This document shows, in pieces, positions 8,016 to 15,660 of a stretch of 64,000 bases of DNA; within the stretch, counting starts at the first letter, position 1, and every line of letters starts with the position of its first letter. The stretch comes from CAG-103 sp963627135 (GTDB lineage: Bacteria > Bacillota > Clostridia > Oscillospirales > Oscillospiraceae), in contig CAVFZY010000007.1 in the NCBI GenBank assembly GCA_963627135.1, positions 132,213 through 196,212 on the forward strand. Direction: 5' to 3'. Under the pieces are notes generated by a model. It had not been told where the DNA came from. It saw nothing but the letters and a program-made list of their open reading frames with translations, and did no database searches. Both the position numbers and the translations under genes were made by a program.

Positions 8016-9605
8016 TCACAGCGCGCGGCTGTAGGGAATGGCATAGAAAAACAGGAAAAACAGGCCCACGCACAGGCCGAATAGGAGGTACACCCGCCAC
8101 AGCCGCCGGTCGGTCCTGCAGGCGGCGGCCTCGTCCGGGCCGATGGGCGCATCGAAGAGGCGCGCACGTGCGAGCTGTTCCTCCTGCGTCGGCGGCCGGA
8201 GCGCGGAGCCGAGCACCGCGCCGAGCACACTGAGCACGATGCCGATGAAAAATGCGTCCGCCCAGACTGGCGGCGTGATGCCGCGCAGGGCGTAGATCGC
8301 CTTGGCGCTCACGCAGCCGAGAAAGCCGAGCAGCATGCCGAGATACGCGCCGCAGCGGCTCAGGCGGCTGCTCCACACGCTGCCGAAGGCCACGAGACTC
8401 CACGCGCCCGCGATGACGGTGCCGCCGAAATACATGATGAGAAAGATGTGCGGGGGATTGAGATACGCCAGCACGAGCACGACAAGGCTCACCGCCAGCA
8501 TCGCCCAGCGGGAGCGGGCGAGCTTTTTGCGGTCGTCCCCGGCGTCGGGCAGAATGTCGTTGACGACGGAAAACCCGATCAGCGATAAAAACGTCGACGC
8601 CGACGAGATGCCGGCCGCGCTGATGCCGATGAGCAGCAGCATACCGATGACCGGCGGCAGCACGTGCGTGGCGGCCCAGATCATGGCCTCGCTGCCGGGG
8701 AGGCTGCCGTTGATGTTGCGCACGAACGCGGCGGCAAAGTACAGCGCGATCGTTACAACCATGACGCCTATGGATGACCACACGGACGAGCGCAGGACGA
8801 CGTGCTCGTCCTTTGCCATGAGGTAGCGGCTCGTCTGCCACGGGCTGATGGCCACGACGAGCGCCCAGACGATGCCGTAGGTCACGGCCCAGGCCGTGTT
8901 GCTTACGCCGTCGGGGTAGAGATAGTCCGGGTTTCCGGCCCAGGAGAGGATGCCGGGCATGGTGTCGCTGCGGGCGAGCGCTTCGATACCGCCAAACCAG
9001 CCGCCGCCCGCACGGACGAGAAACGGCACCGCGACGAGCGCGGCCGCGAGAAAGACGAGGAACATGATCGTATCCGTCAGCAGCACGCCCGGCGAGCCGG
9101 AGTAGATCGTGAAGGCGGTGAACGCCAGCCACACGATCACGGCGCACAGCCGGTAGTCATAGCCCGTGATGCTGCTCATGAGCGTGGCCACGCCCTGAAT
9201 GGCACTGAGCAGGTACGCGCTCACGGACACGAGCAAAATCACGGCCGAGAGCCGGCGCAGATGCTTCGAGCAGAAGCGGCGGCCGAAATACTCCGGCAGC
9301 GTCGTCACCTCGCTCCGGCGGATGTACCGTCCGAAGAACCCGGCACCGTAGATATAGCCCGTCGCCTGAATGACGCCGACGGTCACGATACCGATGAAAA
9401 AGCCGGAGTAGACCTCGCCCGTGTCGCCGAGAAAGGCACCCGTCGAGAGAAACGACGCGATGAGCGACCCGACGATCAGCAGCGTCGGTGCGTTGCGGCC
9501 GGAGACGTAGTAGTCGTTCGTATCCTTGACCATGCGCCCCGCGCCGATGCCGACGGCGAAGAACACGACGAGTGCCGCCAGGATTCCCAGGAAATACAGA
9601 TTCAT
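8016..9605 (-). CDS. sodium:solute symporter family (SSS) transporter
   Basis: A 529-residue membrane protein with about 13 hydrophobic segments. It shows the SSS pattern: SFLSTGAFLGDTGEVYS in the first helices, YIYGAGFFGRYIRRSEVTTLPEYFGRRF, ISPWQTSRYLMAKDE in the middle and LIGISAAGISSASTFLSL in the Na+-site helix. The family imports small organic solutes with Na+. The substrate cannot be read from sequence. The gene sits between glycan genes and the bai genes and is coupled by ATGA overlap to a 34-codon gene (9602-9706) that looks like a symporter small accessory protein. The predicted Na+ V-ATPase at 45286-53995 could supply the gradient. Bile acid transport is possible but unsupported. 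Confidence 0.88.
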   Translation of the reverse strand: MNLYFLGILAALVVFFAVGIGAGRMVKDTNDYYVSGRNAPTLLIVGSLIASFLSTGAFLGDTGEVYSGFFIGIVTVGVIQATGYIYGAGFFGRYIRRSEVTTLPEYFGRRFCSKHLRRLSAVILLVSVSAYLLSAIQGVATLMSSITGYDYRLCAVIVWLAFTAFTIYSGSPGVLLTDTIMFLVFLAAALVAVPFLVRAGGGWFGGIEALARSDTMPGILSWAGNPDYLYPDGVSNTAWAVTYGIVWALVVAISPWQTSRYLMAKDEHVVLRSSVWSSIGVMVVTIALYFAAAFVRNINGSLPGSEAMIWAATHVLPPVIGMLLLIGISAAGISSASTFLSLIGFSVVNDILPDAGDDRKKLARSRWAMLAVSLVVLVLAYLNPPHIFLIMYFGGTVIAGAWSLVAFGSVWSSRLSRCGAYLGMLLGFLGCVSAKAIYALRGITPPVWADAFFIGIVLSVLGAVLGSALRPPTQEEQLARARLFDAPIGPDEAAACRTDRRLWRVYLLFGLCVGLFFLFFYAIPYSRAL

Positions 9606-9706
9606 TTTTTCTGCCCGTCCCTGCGCTTCGGACCCGTCACGGCCCGATAGACGAATGCGGTGATGACGATCCAGACGCCAAAGGCGACCGAGAGAACAGC
9701 TTCCAT
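9602..9706 (-). CDS. 34-residue symporter small accessory protein
   Basis: A short gene. ATG at 9706 has a GGAGG site 7 bp upstream, and the stop overlaps the symporter ATG (ATGA). The peptide has one hydrophobic helix (VLSVAFGVWIVITAFVY) followed by a basic tail (RAVTGPKRRDGQKK), so it is a single-pass inner-membrane miniprotein with the tail inside. Small proteins of this size directly upstream of SSS-type symporters are known in Firmicutes and are annotated as symporter small accessory proteins. Its role is presumably assembly or stability of the transporter. The overlap, ribosome binding site and hydrophobic pattern together make chance unlikely. Confidence 0.75.
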   Translation of the reverse strand: MEAVLSVAFGVWIVITAFVYRAVTGPKRRDGQKK

Positions 9707-9726
9707 ACCGGAACCTCCGTGAGATG

Positions 9727-10782
9727 TTAGTCGAGCTTCAAAAGCACGCGTGCATAGTGGTCGTTATTGACAAACAGGCGGCCGTTGAGCTCGTCAAACA
9801 GCGGCTGATAGCCGTAGCCATCCGTGACCCAGGCATAGCCGCGGTACTGCGCGGTGTTGAAGCCGGGGATGGTGTTGGCCTCGATGATGAGCGGGCCGTT
9901 TGCAGTCATGGTCACGTCCCAGCCGATGTTGGAGATCTTGCTCGCCAACGGCACGGCGCGGCGCATCATGTCGATGGTTTCTTCCCAAAACGGGAGCTGC
10001 AGACCGGGGAACGGAACGCCCGTTACCGGGTGCGTGTGGTAGTCGATGAAATTGTTCTGATCCACGGCGTCGGTGATCACGACGCCGGTGCGGATGTCGA
10101 TCATCGCGGTCAGCGCGTCCTGACAGCCGTTGGAGATGTCCTTTTCGATGGCGGTCGTGAGCACCGGGGCGAACAGATACGTCCCGGACGGTGCGGTCAC
10201 GGTGTAAAAGCGCACGATGCTCACGGCACCGGGGTTGAGCTGCGCGAGCGTCGGGTGCTGCTGAATGTATTCTTCCACGATGCCGCCGGAATTTGCACGC
10301 AAATATGCGAGTGCGTCCGCCTGTTCGGCCTCGGCCGCCGCCGGGAGGATGCGCACGCCTGTGCCCTGACCCTTGCAGTTGGGCTTGTAGACGACCTTTC
10401 CGGCGTCACCGGCGAGCGCGCGCAGCAGCGCCGCGTCCACGGCGGACGCCTGCACGCAGCGGCGGCCGTAAAAGTCGGAAAAGACTTTGGAGAAGATGTA
10501 TTTGTTCATGAGGATGGCGATGTAGCGGCGGTCGGTGAAGTTCTTGCGGAACTCCGCGCGCGTCCAGAGCGTGGACATGGTGCGCTTTTGCGCCTCCGTG
10601 CGGTCGTGATAGCCGACCCACTCGTATTCGTTGAGCGAGATGTGGCTGCGCTTCTTGGCCTGCAGGATGTCCTTTTCGATCTCGGCGGCGTTCTCGCCGT
10701 GCCGGGCAGCGTAATCCGTGGCGAAGTCGCGGATGTATCTGCGTGCGGAGATCCAGCTGCTCAGTGTCCGTTTTTGTTCCAT
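9727..10782 (-). CDS. sugar-transfer-associated ATP-grasp protein (copy 3)
   Basis: A 351-residue ATP-grasp protein related to the copies at 1313-2389 and 2370-3371. It has VVYKPNCKGQGTGV (nucleotide-binding lobe), VEEYIQQHP, NPGAVSIVRFYTV, HPVTGVPFPGLQLPFWEE, IGWDVTMTANGPLIIEANTIPGF and a Tyr-rich C-terminus. ATG at 10782 follows GGAGAATGCAAC. It is the first gene of the glycan group. A 121-bp gap with two strong inverted repeats separates it from the SnoaL-like gene upstream, so it may be expressed by read-through or from an unseen promoter there. The substrate is unknown. Confidence 0.78.
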   Translation of the reverse strand: MEQKRTLSSWISARRYIRDFATDYAARHGENAAEIEKDILQAKKRSHISLNEYEWVGYHDRTEAQKRTMSTLWTRAEFRKNFTDRRYIAILMNKYIFSKVFSDFYGRRCVQASAVDAALLRALAGDAGKVVYKPNCKGQGTGVRILPAAAEAEQADALAYLRANSGGIVEEYIQQHPTLAQLNPGAVSIVRFYTVTAPSGTYLFAPVLTTAIEKDISNGCQDALTAMIDIRTGVVITDAVDQNNFIDYHTHPVTGVPFPGLQLPFWEETIDMMRRAVPLASKISNIGWDVTMTANGPLIIEANTIPGFNTAQYRGYAWVTDGYGYQPLFDELNGRLFVNNDHYARVLLKLD

Positions 10783-10814
10783 GTTGCATTCTCCTGCGTC
10801 AGATTTGGAGCTTC

Positions 10815-10862
10815 CTCAGCTTTTCAAAGGCATCCGCCGGGGGATGCTTTTGAGAAAATGAG
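10815..10862. terminator. long inverted repeat (hairpin 1) between bai-side and glycan-side genes
   Basis: The left arm (CTCAGCTTTTCAAAGGCATCC) and right arm (GGATGCTTTTGAGAAAATGAG) pair with a few bulges around a GCCGG loop. The A/T-rich flanks let it act in either direction. It lies about 40 bp beyond the SnoaL gene stop and before the ATP-grasp gene, so it probably weakens read-through between the two groups. Confidence 0.5.
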
Positions 10863-10869
10863 GCGGCAG

Positions 10870-10895
10870 GCAAGCCGCACATGCGTGCGGCTTGC
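10870..10895 (-). terminator. perfect 11-bp hairpin after the SnoaL gene
   Basis: Arms GCAAGCCGCAC and GTGCGGCTTGC are separated by a 4-base loop. It starts about 8 bp beyond the stop of the SnoaL-like gene at 10904. No strong U-run follows on the minus strand, so termination may be partial. Confidence 0.5.
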
Positions 10896-10903
10896 TTGTT
10901 TGC

Positions 10904-11458
10904 TCAGTAATCCGGCGTGTCCCACTCGTCTGGCACCCAGCCCCTGGGCACCGTAGTGCTGCGGAAGCTGCCGTCTATCTCGCGGTAGGCCATGCGCAGC
11001 TTTTGGATGCGCCACGCGCCGTCGCCGCCCTTGACGAAATCGTCGCAGTAGACCATCCAGCTCTGCAGGACCTCGCTGTCATCATAATAGCACATGTGAT
11101 CCTCATATTGGAAGACTCCGCGCGCGTGCGTGTCATCGATCAGCCAGATCATCGGCTGATGGCCCATGTGCATCGTCTGCATGTCCTTGTTGCACCATTT
11201 GGCGTTGCGGGCTTGCAGAAGCTTGCCCTTGACGGCGAGATGCCCGTTGAGGTAGTAGCGGAAGTCGTCCGTGAACAGCTCCATCACATACTCCTCTTTT
11301 TTCATGTCCATGCACCACCAGTAGAAGTACTTGCACTCGGTGATCTTCTGCAGCTGGCACAGCTGCTCGGGCGTGTATTCCTGACGGCGGACGTGCTTGA
11401 TGACGTCAAGCACCATGTCCCGGAATTTGTCCGGAAATGGGATGTTTCTCGTTGCCAC
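10904..11458 (-). CDS. SnoaL-like protein, second BaiE/BaiI-type dehydratase candidate
   Basis: A 184-residue SnoaL/ketosteroid-isomerase-fold protein. GTG at 11458 has an AAAGGAG site. No clear stop-free coding lies upstream: the longer in-frame stretch is a shadow of the ATP-grasp gene. Aligned to BaiE it keeps the active-site set: Tyr and Asp in FYWWCMD, His in TMHMGH and Asp in YEDHM. The family includes bile acid 7-alpha-dehydratase BaiE and the uncharacterised BaiI proposed to act on the 7-beta epimer. It is 25 bp downstream of an ATP-grasp gene and in the same transcription unit as baiE and baiCD. It is probably a steroid dehydratase or isomerase of altered stereo- or position-specificity. 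It may instead be a non-enzymatic binder. Confidence 0.65.
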   Translation of the reverse strand: MATRNIPFPDKFRDMVLDVIKHVRRQEYTPEQLCQLQKITECKYFYWWCMDMKKEEYVMELFTDDFRYYLNGHLAVKGKLLQARNAKWCNKDMQTMHMGHQPMIWLIDDTHARGVFQYEDHMCYYDDSEVLQSWMVYCDDFVKGGDGAWRIQKLRMAYREIDGSFRSTTVPRGWVPDEWDTPDY

Positions 11459-11483
11459 GATGTGTGCTCCTTTCCGCACGGCG

Positions 11484-12551
11484 TCACATCTGCGCGATGA
11501 GCGCTTCCAGCTCCGCCTTTCTGCCGGTCTGCGTGATGATCTGCATGCCGCCCATCTGCGCCGTGCAGTTGGCCTCGACCATGCACCAGCCATGTGTGCT
11601 GTAGGCGAGATCCCAGCCGCAGTAGTGGTTGCCGGGCACCATGTTTGCGGCCGTTTTGACCATGTCCACGGCCTTGTCCCATTCCGGGAGGGAATAGCCG
11701 CGAAAGCGCACACCGGTGTCCGGATGGGTCACATAGCGGTGGCCCTTTTTGTCCGCGCCGTCGGAGCAGATGCACCCGGTCTCGGGATCGATGAGCGCGC
11801 TGATGCCCCCGGCGCTGAAGTTGTCGATGATGCCCTCGCCGCGGCCGACGCGCAGCGTGGGGTGAAACAGCCGTACCTCGCCGCCGGCCAGAACGACTGT
11901 CGGGATGCGCAGCGTGTTGACCGACTGCGGGTGGATGCGCGCCAGTTCCGGCCCCTGCTCGATAATCTGCTCGAGGATGGCGCCGCGCGCGCTGTAGGCG
12001 GCGTGCGCGGCCTCGAGATAAGGGTAGTCGCGGATCGACTCGGCATGTACACCATTGCCGAAGGCGGCGTAAATGGGCTTGACGATGTAATCCGGGTGCG
12101 CCTGCGTAAAATCATGCAGCGCCTCGAGTGCGGCGGGCGTGGGCTGCCCGCCCTTTTTGATGCGCAGCACGTCGCGACCGTAAAAATTGCGGAACTTCTG
12201 GTACGTCAGGTACTTATTCTCGAGCATGTTCGTGTTTTTCGGGTCGTTCATGCGCGGGTAGTAGCTCATGCGGACACCTTCCGTGATGAAGCCGTCGCGG
12301 TAGGCGGCGTCTTTCCCCTCGTAGCCGAAGAGAAAATATTCGTTGTAGTACGAGCCATACCGAAACAGGCTCCGAATCATGTCACGCCGCAGATGGTACA
12401 GGCGCTTTTTGTCGTTCAGCACGTCCACGCCGCGGTACTGGGCTATGGTCTTGTTCAGATCGTTCCGCTTGCGGTGGTAGTAGTTCGCCTTGCGGTACCA
12501 GGTCTGAAAGCGGATCTTGCGGTAGACTTTGCGCCGCAGTTTTTTCAGCAC
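11484..12551 (-). CDS. sugar-transfer-associated ATP-grasp protein embedded in the bai unit (copy 4)
   Basis: A 355-residue ATP-grasp protein with the blocks DYIVKPIYAAFGNGVH, LEQIIEQGPE, NTLRIPTVVLAGGE, DNFSAGGISALIDPETG, HPDTGVRFRGYSLPEW, CGWDLAYSTHGWCMVEAN. The open frame extends upstream to 12635, but that part lies in the hairpin after baiE. I chose GTG at 12551 because GGAG lies 10 bp before it and the protein then begins with a Lys/Arg-rich helix (VLKKLRRKVYRK) like its relatives. It sits between baiE and a SnoaL gene, an odd location for a glycan-type enzyme. It may be a leftover of glycan-locus rearrangement or an enzyme acting on the bile acid carboxylate. Neither is shown. Confidence 0.75.
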   Translation of the reverse strand: MLKKLRRKVYRKIRFQTWYRKANYYHRKRNDLNKTIAQYRGVDVLNDKKRLYHLRRDMIRSLFRYGSYYNEYFLFGYEGKDAAYRDGFITEGVRMSYYPRMNDPKNTNMLENKYLTYQKFRNFYGRDVLRIKKGGQPTPAALEALHDFTQAHPDYIVKPIYAAFGNGVHAESIRDYPYLEAAHAAYSARGAILEQIIEQGPELARIHPQSVNTLRIPTVVLAGGEVRLFHPTLRVGRGEGIIDNFSAGGISALIDPETGCICSDGADKKGHRYVTHPDTGVRFRGYSLPEWDKAVDMVKTAANMVPGNHYCGWDLAYSTHGWCMVEANCTAQMGGMQIITQTGRKAELEALIAQM

Positions 12552-12592
12552 AGGGATCACGCTCCGTTTGCAGGGATTTTTTCGCGTATTCT

Positions 12593-12633
12593 GATTCAAG
12601 CCGCCATACATCGGATGTACGACGGCTTGAATC
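12593..12633. repeat. inverted repeat downstream of baiE
   Basis: An almost perfect stem: GATTCAAGCCG at 12593-12603 pairs with CGGCTTGAATC at 12623-12633, and TACAT/ATGTA extend it around a CGG loop. It begins 12 bp after the baiE stop. On the minus strand no U-run follows, so an mRNA-stabilising or weakly terminating structure is more likely than a full terminator. On the plus strand a T-rich stretch follows, but no plus-strand gene ends here. Confidence 0.6.
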
Positions 12634-12644
12634 AAGCGGGTTAT

Positions 12645-13178
12645 TTATTTCTTCTTGACGACTTTCTTTTTCTTCGGGCGGAACATGTTGGTGCGGATGC
12701 GGTGCGTGTTGTCGCGCTGGAAGGACTCCTCATACACGCGCAGGTAGCCGGTGTCCTCGATCAGCCACTGGCCGTCGATCTTGACGTACTTGTCGGTGTA
12801 GATGGCCGAGCCCTGGATCTGCGTGCCGCAGTAGGGGTTGCCCTCGGCGAAGATGAGGTTGTCCTGCAGGTACCACTTGCCGTAGGCAACGGTGTCGCTC
12901 TCGAACCAGATGACCGGGTTGTGGCCCTGATGCATGGTGATCTCGGTATCGGGCATGGACTCCTTGAAGTAGTCGGTGATCTCCTTCGGGCCGTGGAACA
13001 CGAGCTTGCCGTTGGAGTAGGCGGTGGAGATGTTCGGGGTCATGGTCGTCTCGAGCTCGTCCCAATTCTTGGTGTCGAGCGCGCGGAAATACTTGCTCTT
13101 GAGCTCCTTGATGGCCTGCACGTCCTTGAGCTGCTGCACTTCTTTCTCGAGTGCTTCCAGACGTTCTTCAACTGTCAT
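12645..13178 (-). CDS. baiE: bile acid 7-alpha-dehydratase
   Basis: BaiE removes the 7-alpha-hydroxyl (as water) from 3-oxo-delta-4 bile acid CoA, the committed step of deoxycholate and lithocholate formation. The protein starts MTVEERLEALEKE and contains KELKSKYFRALD, YSNGKLVFHGPKE, MHQGHNPVI and DGQWLIEDTGY. These closely follow the Clostridium scindens protein as I recall it. Published active-site residues Tyr30, Asp35, His83 and Asp106 fall at the same numbers here, and Arg147 matches Arg146. The fold is SnoaL-like, cytoplasmic and cofactor-free. The ATG at 13178 has AGGAGG, and baiCD ends 46 bp upstream in the same unit. An unusual Lys-rich tail (RPKKKKVVKKK) extends the C-terminus. Confidence 0.93.
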   Translation of the reverse strand: MTVEERLEALEKEVQQLKDVQAIKELKSKYFRALDTKNWDELETTMTPNISTAYSNGKLVFHGPKEITDYFKESMPDTEITMHQGHNPVIWFESDTVAYGKWYLQDNLIFAEGNPYCGTQIQGSAIYTDKYVKIDGQWLIEDTGYLRVYEESFQRDNTHRIRTNMFRPKKKKVVKKK

Positions 13179-13224
13179 GATACTAACCTCCTAATCAGTG
13201 ATGTGTATGTTTGACCGTTTGTGA

Positions 13225-15150
13225 TCAGACGTTCATGGCGACGGCGTAAGCGTCGGCGGTGGCCTCAATGCCCATGTCGGCCTTCTTGGCGCTGCCGATC
13301 ACGTCGCAGGGGATGCCGAGCTCGCTGCAGGCATCGGTCAGATCCTGCGTCGGGCGCGACTGCATGCCGGTGGCGATGATGAGGGAATCAAAGTGACGGG
13401 TCTTTTCCACGGTTTTCTTGGCCTTGTTCGTGAATGCGTAGGTGATCTCGTGGTCGCCGACCGCGGTGACCTTGGAGTTGCGGCTCTTCTTGATGGTCTC
13501 GCCGGGGTACTCGATGTCGAGGAACATGGTGCGCAGCATGCCCATCTTGTTGCCGACGCGCTTGGAATCCATCACGCGCACATCGGTCACGCCGTGCTCG
13601 ATGAGGAACTCGGCCGTCTCGCAGCCGACACCGCCGCCGCCGAGGATGATGACCTCGCCCTGCGGCAGGACCTTGCCGGCCAGCACGTCCTCCGCCACGT
13701 AGACGTCCTTCGCGGTGTCGAGACCCGGGATGTTCGGGGCCACGAAGTGCGCGCCGGTGGCGACGATCACGTGATCGGGCTTGACTTCCCTGATCAGCTC
13801 GGGCGTGACGGTCACGCCGGTCTTGATCTCGATGCCCATGCGCTTGCACTCTTCGGCGTCCCACATCACGGCGTCGGTGAAGGCCTGCTTCTTCGGGGCC
13901 TTTCCGGCCAGGACGAAGTGGCCGCCGGCGGTCTCCGCCGCTTCATAAACGGTCGGGTTGTGGCCGCGTGCCTTGAGGTACTCGGCTGCCATCAGGCCGC
14001 CGATGCCGGCGCCGATGACCATGACGTTCTTGGCCTTCTCCGGCTTCGGGAGGCCCTTGTACTCCAGGCAGAGCGCCGGGTTGCGGGTGCAGGTGATGTG
14101 CTTGGCGTTCGGGTCGATGACCTTGTCGTAGCAGCCCTCGGTGCAGCCGATGCAGCGGCGGATCTCTGCGTCGCGGCCGGCCTTGGCCTTGTTGCACCAC
14201 TCGGGATCGACCAGCTGAGCACGGCCGACGGCGACCATGTCGATCTTGCCTTCGCGGATGAGCTGATCGGCCAGCGCGGGCTCGACGATGCGGCCGACGC
14301 CGATGACCGGGATGTTCACGCGCGCCTTGATGGCGGCAATGTTGTCCATATTGAAGCCCGGCTCCAGGTTGTAGGGCGGCACTTCGTACACGGTCGCGAG
14401 GCTGCGGGCATTGCCGCGGGACAGGTCGATCGCATCGACGCCGGCCTCGGCGGCCCAGTTGATGAACTGCACGGTCTCGTCCTGCGTGGTCACGGCCGGG
14501 AGCATCTCGTCGATGGCGTCCAGACGCATGAGCAGCGGCATGTCTTCCGGCATGTTCTTGCGCATCTCGCGAATGACTTCGAGGTTGAAGCGGCAGCGGT
14601 TCTCCAGGCTCTGGTTGCCGTACTCGTCGGTGCGTTTGTTGAGCGAGGGATTCATGAATTCGTGCGGCAGGTAAGTGTGCGCGCCGTGGAACTCGAGCGC
14701 GTCAAAACCGGCCTCGACGGCGAGCTTGGCGGAGCAGCCGAACTGCTTGACGATCTCGTGGATGCGCTCGACGGTCAGCGTGTCGGGCGTCTCAAGCTTA
14801 TTGGTCTTGTCGAAGAACTCTTCGGGCACGAAGCCACCGTGCCAAATCTGTACGGCCGCCTTGCCGCCGGCCGCGTGGATCGCGTCGGTGACCTTGCGCA
14901 GCTGGTCTCTGTGGTGCTCATTATAAAGGCCGAGGTACAGGTATGCATGGCACTCGGGGCAGATGGAGACGAGCTCGACAATGTTCAGGCCGCAGCCGCC
15001 GGCTGCGCGCGCCGCGTGGTAGGCGGGGAGGTCCTCGCCGACATCGTTCTTGTCCTTGACCATCTTGGTGTTCATACCCGGCAGGACCACACGGTTTTTC
15101 AGCTCAAGCCCTCTGAGCTTGATGGGAGAAAACAATGCATCGTAACTCAT
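13225..15150 (-). CDS. baiCD: 3-oxo-delta-4-cholenoate oxidoreductase (NADH:flavin oxidoreductase)
   Basis: Old-yellow-enzyme/2,4-dienoyl-CoA-reductase-type flavoprotein of 641 residues (C. scindens BaiCD is about 639). It catalyses delta-4 oxidation of 3-oxo bile acid CoA and acts again in the reductive arm. Visible parts are an FMN TIM barrel (MSYDALFSPIKLRGLELKNR, LPGMNTKM, VQIWHGG, FHGAHTYLPHEF), a 4Fe-4S cluster CIGCTEGCYDKV with a later Cys, a first dinucleotide fold GAGIGGLMAAEYL and a second fold GGGGVGCETAEFL. ATG at 15150 is preferred, because GTG at 15159 lies in the AAAGGTG ribosome binding site. It leads the minus-strand bai unit and is divergent from baiH. Confidence 0.93.
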   Translation of the reverse strand: MSYDALFSPIKLRGLELKNRVVLPGMNTKMVKDKNDVGEDLPAYHAARAAGGCGLNIVELVSICPECHAYLYLGLYNEHHRDQLRKVTDAIHAAGGKAAVQIWHGGFVPEEFFDKTNKLETPDTLTVERIHEIVKQFGCSAKLAVEAGFDALEFHGAHTYLPHEFMNPSLNKRTDEYGNQSLENRCRFNLEVIREMRKNMPEDMPLLMRLDAIDEMLPAVTTQDETVQFINWAAEAGVDAIDLSRGNARSLATVYEVPPYNLEPGFNMDNIAAIKARVNIPVIGVGRIVEPALADQLIREGKIDMVAVGRAQLVDPEWCNKAKAGRDAEIRRCIGCTEGCYDKVIDPNAKHITCTRNPALCLEYKGLPKPEKAKNVMVIGAGIGGLMAAEYLKARGHNPTVYEAAETAGGHFVLAGKAPKKQAFTDAVMWDAEECKRMGIEIKTGVTVTPELIREVKPDHVIVATGAHFVAPNIPGLDTAKDVYVAEDVLAGKVLPQGEVIILGGGGVGCETAEFLIEHGVTDVRVMDSKRVGNKMGMLRTMFLDIEYPGETIKKSRNSKVTAVGDHEITYAFTNKAKKTVEKTRHFDSLIIATGMQSRPTQDLTDACSELGIPCDVIGSAKKADMGIEATADAYAVAMNV

Positions 15151-15345
15151 GAAATACACCTTTCTTCATTCATTGAAATGGATCTGAATCTGGTTTCCTA
15201 TACGTCTGCCTGAGAGCGGAGTTCCTTAATCGTGTCCGCCGAACCCGGGAATGATCCGCCGGAGACCGGCCGCTGGTGGTCGGCTTCCGCTCCTTATCAG
15301 CTATTGTAGAAATTTTAACACTAGGCCGCGGACCGTGTCGGAAAG

Positions 15346-15380
15346 AATGTGGCGTTATCATACGCAAGAAATGTACAAAA
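15346..15380 (+). repeat. motif pair AATGTGGCGT / AATGTACAAAA, copy 1
   Basis: AATGTGGCGT at 15346-15355 and AATGTACAAAA at 15370-15380 are 14 bp apart. Both words recur exactly 30-65 bp downstream. The spacing is compatible with binding on the same helix face by an AraC-type protein. The operator role is inference. Confidence 0.5.
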
Positions 15381-15410
15381 ACTTGAGTTTTATTGTCACT
15401 CAGCGACAGG

Positions 15411-15442
15411 AATGTGGCGTAATGTACAAAATGCGACATGGC
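15411..15442 (+). repeat. motif cluster AATGTGGCGT / AATGTACAAAA / GCGACATGGC, copy 2
   Basis: AATGTGGCGT at 15411-15420, AATGTACAAAA at 15421-15431 and GCGACATGGC at 15433-15442 are nearly contiguous. The third word recurs at 15631-15640, next to the baiH promoter. Such repeated words are not expected by chance in 614 bp. Confidence 0.5.
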
Positions 15443-15626
15443 ATCTTGTGCGATTTTGCTTCTTTTCACAGGAAATGGTGGGCAGACACGGTGATTTTCC
15501 GGCATTTTTTCACCGGACAATTTCGACAAAAAGGGCGCAAAATGTAGTGAAAACGAAAAAACTGTCCGCCTGCGCGCCATCATTTTCTGAAATTCTTTTT
15601 GAAAATGTGGATTATTTAACAAGAAA

Positions 15627-15660
15627 ATGTGCGACATGGCCCAGCTGTTTCCTTTATACT
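15627..15660 (+). promoter_or_regulatory. probable baiH promoter with overlapping palindrome
   Basis: A good -10 (TATACT, 15655-15660) lies 18 bp from a weak -35 (GCGACA, 15631-15636). The palindrome ATGTGCGACAT at 15627-15637 covers the -35. A weak -35 overlapped by a regulator site is typical of activator-dependent promoters. The baiH ATG is about 105 bp downstream. Confidence 0.5.

Noticed and set aside
8016..9605. Symporter as a bile acid transporter
   Set aside because: Nothing in its sequence points to bile acids; BaiG at 22532 already fills that role.
12593..12633. Hairpin after baiE as a full terminator
   Set aside because: No U-run follows on the minus strand, and two genes in the same direction come next.
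12552..12635. Upstream extension of the ATP-grasp gene to ATG at 12635
   Set aside because: The extension translates one arm of the hairpin and has no ribosome binding site.
13393..15213. 606-residue plus-strand open frame opposite baiCD
   Set aside because: It is the antisense shadow of a high-GC gene; it has no ribosome binding site and no recognisable motif, while baiCD on the other strand is clear.
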